Positions 62,864-64,000 of a stretch of DNA of 64,000 bases are shown here, one piece after another. The DNA lies in the NCBI GenBank assembly GCA_039028975.1, contig JBCCHB010000049.1, positions 1 through 64,000 of the forward strand. The letters run 5' to 3'. The translations under genes were made by a program, and so were the position numbers. The notes beneath the pieces are model-generated. The model was not told where the DNA came from. It was given only the letters and a program-made list of their open reading frames with translations, and searched no databases. This DNA is from JAHBNG01 sp039028975. Its GTDB lineage: Bacteria > Chloroflexota > Anaerolineae > Caldilineales > Caldilineaceae. The number at the start of each line of letters is the position of its first letter. Positions within the stretch are counted from its first letter, which is position 1.

Positions 62864-63617
62864 CTCTGCCCATGGGCTTCTTGGTCTCGCAAGACTACAT
62901 ATGTTGTGCTAATTCCTCTGTCTAACTCATACGCCACAACCCGCTCCCTAGATGTCTGTCAACTACTATACATGGGGGTTGATGACTGTAAGTGTGAAGC
63001 ATACTAAACTGACTAACTTTCAAGCCGAAAAACATATAGAAAGGGTTAGCCATACTGCCGCCTCTTTGAAACGGGTATTTCTGAAACTCTACCGGGGGGG
63101 ATCAAACACCTTTATTCAAACGGAGCTGAGTATGGTAACAATTAGTACAATTGGGCGTAAATCCTTGCGCAAATAAATAGTTTGTTTTTCTGGCTAGAAG
63201 GCCGTTTTTTATCTAGGTAACTATTTATGCGAAGATTTACTAGTGCAGAGCGGCCTAAAAGAAACCAGGGTTTTTTAACCTGGAATGACTATGAAATTAG
63301 GTATTAAAAACCCTGGTTTCTAACTCTTGGTTTATTTGAGCCATCGTGTACTAGTGCGTCGCCTAAAAAGTAACGATAACTTTTTATAGGCATCCAGGCG
63401 AAGACCTCAGAAAAGGTACTGAGTCCAGCCTCTCTCTACAAAGCCAAAGTTTTGCGCGTTTGACCCGGTTCCACCTTTTGTGGAGTTCCTAAAAAAGCTA
63501 TCACTACTTAATGGGCGATGTACTATCACGAACAGGATATAGGGGTGACGAGCTACTTAAAGCGGGGTCGGTATCCATCATCAATCTAGTAGCTTTTCGC
63601 CCCAACTTACAAAAAGT
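62864..63617. other. Gap between precursor-like gene and TfuA
   Basis: Contains a partial CTCCGTTTGAA-family fragment (about 63076-63133), a strong inverted repeat (63260-63321) and a direct repeat ACTAGTGC...CGCCTAAAA on either side of it (63240, 63348). A 74-codon frame at 62952-63176 overlaps the repeat fragment and is not credible. Confidence 0.6.
63260..63321. repeat. Strong inverted repeat
   Basis: AGAAACCAGGGTTTTTTAA pairs with TTAAAAACCCTGGTTTCT (one base longer on the left), around a 25-bp loop. CCAGG-GTTTTTTAA-CCTGG forms an alternative small hairpin. Similar text, ACTAGTGC...CCTAAAA, lies on both sides. It looks like a small mobile element or its ends. Confidence 0.75.
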
Positions 63618-64000
63618 ATGAAATATAATCCACAAACGCCTTTTGCCGTGTTTTTGGGGCCATCTTTCGATAGCACCCATGCCTCTCAACTATTGGCAGC
63701 AAACTATTACCCACCAGCCCGTATGGGCGATATTTATCGGTTACTAGGCTCCGGCGTCCGTATAATTGTCCTTATTGATGGCGTTTTTCATGGTGAAGCC
63801 TCTGTATGGCAACGGGAAATCGTTGAAGCTCTTACAAATAACATCCAAGTGATCGGTGCCTCAAGCATGGGTGCTCTACGTGCTGCGGAACTTCATACCT
63901 TCGGAATGATTGGACATGGCACAATTTTTGAATGGTATAGAGAGGGGGTCATTGATGGCGACGATGAAGTGGCACTCATGCATGGAGACAGTTCAGTTGG
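63618..64000 (+). CDS. TfuA-like protein, N-terminal part, cut by the right edge
   Basis: The frame is open from ATG 63618 to the window end (127 codons). The first 127 residues carry the TfuA family pattern: VFLGPSF, YYPPARMGDIYR, IVLIDGVFHGEASVWQREIVEAL, VIGASSMGALRAAELHTFGM and DGDDEVALMHG. TfuA proteins partner YcaO enzymes in thioamide formation (for instance the thioglycine of methyl-coenzyme M reductase) and occur in trifolitoxin biosynthesis. A ycaO gene is expected outside the window on the right. It lies downstream of a candidate precursor peptide, in the same orientation as the methyltransferase and TPR genes. No strong ribosome site was found. Confidence 0.93.
   Translation, partial: MKYNPQTPFAVFLGPSFDSTHASQLLAANYYPPARMGDIYRLLGSGVRIIVLIDGVFHGEASVWQREIVEALTNNIQVIGASSMGALRAAELHTFGMIGHGTIFEWYREGVIDGDDEVALMHGDSSV

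Noticed and set aside
62952..63176. 74-codon frame between the precursor and TfuA
   Set aside because: It overlaps a CTCCGTTTGAA-family fragment and shows no protein-like pattern.

Overview
The window looks like part of a chromosome from a filamentous, Chloroflexota-like bacterium (perhaps near Herpetosiphon, Caldilineae or Ardenticatenia). This placement is inferred from three things: gene content, secreted proteins that end in a Y-L-P motif, and the density of short dispersed repeats. It was not tested by a database search. No rRNA, tRNA, CRISPR array or complete insertion sequence was recognised.

Region 1 (1-16.1 kb) is a colinear hybrid PKS-NRPS assembly line of three overlapping plus-strand genes. 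The left one runs off the window edge. Order: PKS (...AT-KR-ACP), then docking-C-A-PCP-KS-AT-KR-ACP, then docking-C-A-PCP-reductase. The reductase should release the chain as an aldehyde or alcohol. An MFS exporter, a large FtsX/MacB-like permease and a HlyD-like adaptor follow (16.1-22 kb) and may export the product.

Region 2 (22-31.3 kb) holds a small membrane protein, a prolyl oligopeptidase, a CDP-alcohol phosphatidyltransferase, a secreted DUF11/Calx-beta protein, tlyA and a beta-hydroxyacid dehydrogenase. Region 3 (31.5-38.8 kb, minus strand) is the conserved origin-type block rpmH-rnpA-yidD-yidC-jag, followed by a PfkB kinase, parA, parB and a lipoprotein. dnaA is absent, and repeats split yidD from yidC. 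Region 4 (39.4-56.2 kb) is accessory: fatty acid desaturase, a lone HypB-like GTPase with a cytochrome P450, two STAND-like ATPases, a thiamine-diphosphate enzyme, and a subtilase followed by a sensor kinase and response regulator.

Region 5 (57-64 kb) is the most interesting. It has a stand-alone methyltransferase that closely resembles the alpha-N-methyltransferase domain of borosin enzymes but lacks a fused core peptide, and three TPR proteins. It also has a 106-residue peptide whose first half resembles the LigA-like/borosin-binding fold and whose tail is Gly-Ser-Asp-Pro then poly-Asp, and a TfuA gene cut by the window edge. I read this as a split-borosin-like RiPP locus joined to TfuA (and probably YcaO) chemistry, which may be undescribed.

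Short non-coding elements run through the whole window. An 85-bp element occurs twice, identical, each copy flanked by its own perfect 8-bp target duplication. A 92-115 bp family with GCCAGAAAAG ends has five copies. An 84-88 bp family has four copies, one of which overlaps the start of the PfkB gene. Older TCATTCTG-type repeats are also scattered through the gaps.
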